Shown one piece after another: positions 62,458 through 64,000 of a stretch of DNA of 64,000 nt. Both the position numbers and the translations under genes were made by a program. Source of the DNA: an uncultured Flavobacteriaceae bacterium. Its GTDB lineage: Bacteria > Bacteroidota > Bacteroidia > Flavobacteriales > Flavobacteriaceae. Within the stretch, counting starts at the first letter, position 1; every line of letters begins with the position of its first letter. Under the pieces are notes generated by a model. It searched no databases. It saw nothing but the letters and a program-made list of their open reading frames with translations, and had not been told where the DNA came from. The stretch spans positions 372,001 through 436,000 of the forward strand of contig CANNBV010000003.1 of NCBI GenBank assembly GCA_947502975.1. The letters are read 5' to 3'.

Positions 62458-63129
62458 ATGCTCAAAGCTGTAATTTTTGATATGGATGGTGTTATCATAG
62501 ATAGTGAACCTATGCACAATAAGGCCTATCATGATATGTTTGATGAAGTTGGAATTGAAGTTTCCAAAGCACTTTACGAATCCTTTACAGGTCAATCTAC
62601 ATTAAATATTTGTAAACGCTTGTGTGATCATTTTAGTTTAAATGAAGCTCCTGAAGCTTTAGTTGCTATTAAGCGCAAACATTACAAACAGTTTTTTGAT
62701 AAGAATTCAGATTTAGGATTAATTGATGGCGTTTTAGAGTTGATAGAGGATTATCATGAAAACGGACTCACCTTAGTTTTAGGATCATCAGCAGCCATGA
62801 CAAGTATTAATATGATTTTTGAACGCTTTAATTTGAACCAATATTTTAAGGCAAAGCTGAGTGGTGCAGATTTAAAACAATCAAAACCACATCCAGAAAT
62901 TTTTGAAAAAGCTGCAAATGCATCAGGTTTTGAAAGACATGAATGTATTGTGATTGAAGATTCTACTAATGGTATACAAGCAGCAAAATCTGCTGGAATT
63001 TATTGCATAGGTTATGATAGCTTTCATTCTAAAAACCAAGATTATTCTAAAGCTGACAAAGTAGTGACTGATTTTAAAGACATCTATTTTGACAAAATTT
63101 CAGCAGAGCTTAATAAAACTCTAGCTTAA
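62458..63129 (+). CDS. HAD-superfamily phosphatase/phosphomutase (beta-PGM-like)
   Basis: The protein has about 223 residues. Motif I is AVIFDMDGVIIDSEPMHNKA, motif II is LGSSAAMTSI, motif III is KPHPEIF and motif IV is CIVIEDSTNGIQAAKSAGI. A helical cap lies between I and II, as in beta-phosphoglucomutase-like phosphatases that act on sugar phosphates. The ORF track begins at ATG 62422; ATG 62458 is preferred because the first 12 codons overlap a TATCTTCG box (one mismatch to TAnnTTTG). Substrate unknown. Confidence 0.88.
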   Translation: MLKAVIFDMDGVIIDSEPMHNKAYHDMFDEVGIEVSKALYESFTGQSTLNICKRLCDHFSLNEAPEALVAIKRKHYKQFFDKNSDLGLIDGVLELIEDYHENGLTLVLGSSAAMTSINMIFERFNLNQYFKAKLSGADLKQSKPHPEIFEKAANASGFERHECIVIEDSTNGIQAAKSAGIYCIGYDSFHSKNQDYSKADKVVTDFKDIYFDKISAELNKTLA

Positions 63130-63135
63130 TCCAAA

Positions 63136-63182
63136 GTCAGTTCGAGTAATTTTCAACTTTAAACTGAAATTGTACGAGAACC
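63136..63182. repeat. CAGTTCGAGTAATTTTCA-type inverted repeat
   Basis: GTCAGTTCGAGTAATTTTC faces GAAATTGTACGAGAACC. I recall that this is a common flavobacterial intergenic repeat. It lies between the convergent HAD and Lrp genes and may also fold as a weak terminator. Confidence 0.5.
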
Positions 63183-63191
63183 ATCATAAAT

Positions 63192-63653
63192 CTAAAAGTG
63201 ATACTCCGTAGTCGCTTTTATTTCCTTTAAGACGAAATAACTTTCTAAAACACCAATATTTTCAATTTTCGAGAGTTTCAATCTTACAAATTCATGATAT
63301 TCTTCTAAACCACGCAAGTTTATTTTTAAAAAAAAATCAACCTTACCAGCCATATGGTAGCACTCTTGCACTTCAGGTAAAGCCTTTATTTGTCTATCAA
63401 ATTTATCAATAAACCCTTCATCATGATAACGCAAAGACACCATACAAACCGCAGTAATAGGACACCCAACTAATTTTTTGTTAATTAATGCAACATACTG
63501 CTTTATGTATCCTTTTTTCTCCAAACGCCTAATGCGTTCATATACAGGTGATGCTGTAAGATTCAAAAGTTTAGCAACCTCTTTAGTTGTTTTCTTAGAA
63601 TCTTTTTGAAGAATTCGCAGTATTTTAAGATCAATATCATCAAGTCGTTCCAT
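63192..63653 (-). CDS. Lrp/AsnC-family transcriptional regulator
   Basis: The protein has about 153 residues. The N-terminal HTH is LKILRILQKDSKKTTKEVAK, then LTASPVYERIRRLEKKGYIK; the RAM domain is CYHMAGKVDFFLKINLRGLE. The ORF track start at 63689 adds 12 residues; ATG 63653 (MERLDDIDLKIL) fits the family. It is divergent from a threonine-dehydrogenase-like gene, a classic Lrp target. It differs clearly from the Lrp gene at 48836. Confidence 0.93.
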   Translation of the reverse strand: MERLDDIDLKILRILQKDSKKTTKEVAKLLNLTASPVYERIRRLEKKGYIKQYVALINKKLVGCPITAVCMVSLRYHDEGFIDKFDRQIKALPEVQECYHMAGKVDFFLKINLRGLEEYHEFVRLKLSKIENIGVLESYFVLKEIKATTEYHF

Positions 63654-63793
63654 GTTCAGTAAAAATATCTTTAAATTTATTAAAAACATATATTAATAAA
63701 GTAAATATACATTCAAAATTTAATAATTACAGAATAAAACACTTATTTAACCGTAATTAACAGAATTTTTAATGGTTATATTTAGCATATAAG

Positions 63794-63801
63794 TAATTTT
63801 G
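63794..63801 (+). promoter_or_regulatory. -7 promoter element of the threonine-dehydrogenase-like gene
   Basis: TAATTTTG, an exact TAnnTTTG box, 22 bases before ATG 63824. Confidence 0.5.
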
Positions 63802-63823
63802 TACTAGCATTATTCTGATTAAA

Positions 63824-64000
63824 ATGAAAGACAAAATATTAATTACTGGTGCAAACGGACAACTGGGTTCTGTTTTAACGAAATCACTTCAAAAGAAATA
63901 TGGTATTGAAAATGTTCTTGCCACTGATATAAAATTCAATGCAGCTTTTGAGGGTAATTTTGAATTTCTTGATGCCACAGATTTTAATAGCATAGAATAT
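63824..64000 (+). CDS. NAD-dependent epimerase-type L-threonine 3-dehydrogenase, 5' part only
   Basis: 59 codons are visible before the window ends. The Rossmann motif ITGANGQLGSVLTKSL is followed by KYGIENVLATDI and FEFLDATDFNSIEY, the spacing seen in SDR-type threonine dehydrogenases. That enzyme oxidises L-threonine to 2-amino-3-oxobutyrate. The divergent Lrp-type gene supports an amino-acid role. A UDP-sugar epimerase is the alternative, since only the N-terminus is visible. Confidence 0.65.
   Translation, partial: MKDKILITGANGQLGSVLTKSLQKKYGIENVLATDIKFNAAFEGNFEFLDATDFNSIEY

Noticed and set aside
32640-63182. Dispersed short palindromes considered as a CRISPR or phage signature
   Set aside because: They are single, degenerate and widely separated, with no regular spacers and no cas, integrase or transposase gene.
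1-64000. tRNA, rRNA and replication-origin signals
   Set aside because: None recognised on either strand by eye; a covariance-model scan would be needed to exclude a divergent RNA gene.

Overview
The window looks like a chromosome segment of a marine member of Bacteroidetes, most likely family Flavobacteriaceae. The evidence is: low GC; many start-proximal promoters with the Bacteroidetes -7 box TAnnTTTG; weak or absent Shine-Dalgarno sequences; many lipoproteins; an SSS sugar transporter beside algal-polysaccharide hydrolases; and typical families (YpdA, DUF4920, DUF1684, DUF4252, FAS1, LytTR). No tRNA, rRNA, CRISPR array, transposase, integrase or phage gene was seen.

Region 1 (1-17 kb) is a carbohydrate block. 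A minus-strand GH16-GH29-GH3 run (the GH3 gene is cut by the left edge) lies beside an SSS sodium/sugar symporter. Divergent from the symporter is a GntR-type regulator followed by galM, galK and galT. Together they can cut a galactose-containing (probably red-algal) polymer, import the sugar and feed the Leloir pathway. galE and SusC/SusD are not in view. Next come a tandem pair of paralogous secreted proteins, a beta-helix lipoprotein, a two-domain GH105-DUF2264 enzyme, and a divergent membrane-anchored winged-helix regulator.

Region 2 (17-35 kb) is mostly housekeeping and stress. It holds PPK2; an operon of ABC exporter, MscS channel, outer-membrane barrel and a sigma-54 activator without a DNA-binding domain; grpE-dnaJ; a YceI lipoprotein; a LytTR regulator; a secreted cupin; a FAS1 protein divergent from an ECF sigma/RskA pair; mnmD; ilvE; and a MazG-like NTP pyrophosphohydrolase.

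Region 3 (35-40.6 kb) is the most novel part. A compact operon encodes a small membrane protein, a trypsin-like protease with an intact triad and no signal peptide, a sensor histidine kinase and a LuxR-type response regulator. A second LuxR-type protein gene follows. The operon promoter and the last gene's promoter each carry a TACCC-N6-GGGTA palindrome at exactly the same distance (38.5 bp) from the -7 box. This suggests a self-regulated, protease-linked signalling circuit.

Region 4 (40.6-64 kb) holds an M49 peptidase, fluoride channel, MFS-YpdA-DJ-1 operon, two Lrp-type regulators, fused isobutyryl-CoA mutase (icmF), purU, an OmpA protein, a thioredoxin-domain protein, a BtuF-like protein with MATE exporter, a HAD phosphatase, and the start of a threonine-dehydrogenase-like epimerase.

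Two further themes stand out. First, short palindromic repeats are scattered through 32-64 kb, and three copies lie in frame inside genes (mnmD, icmF and the DUF1684 lipoprotein). Second, two intergenic regions carry a promoter, strand-specific RNA structure and a terminator without a convincing ORF, so they are candidate small RNAs (about 24.3 kb minus and 45.7 kb plus).
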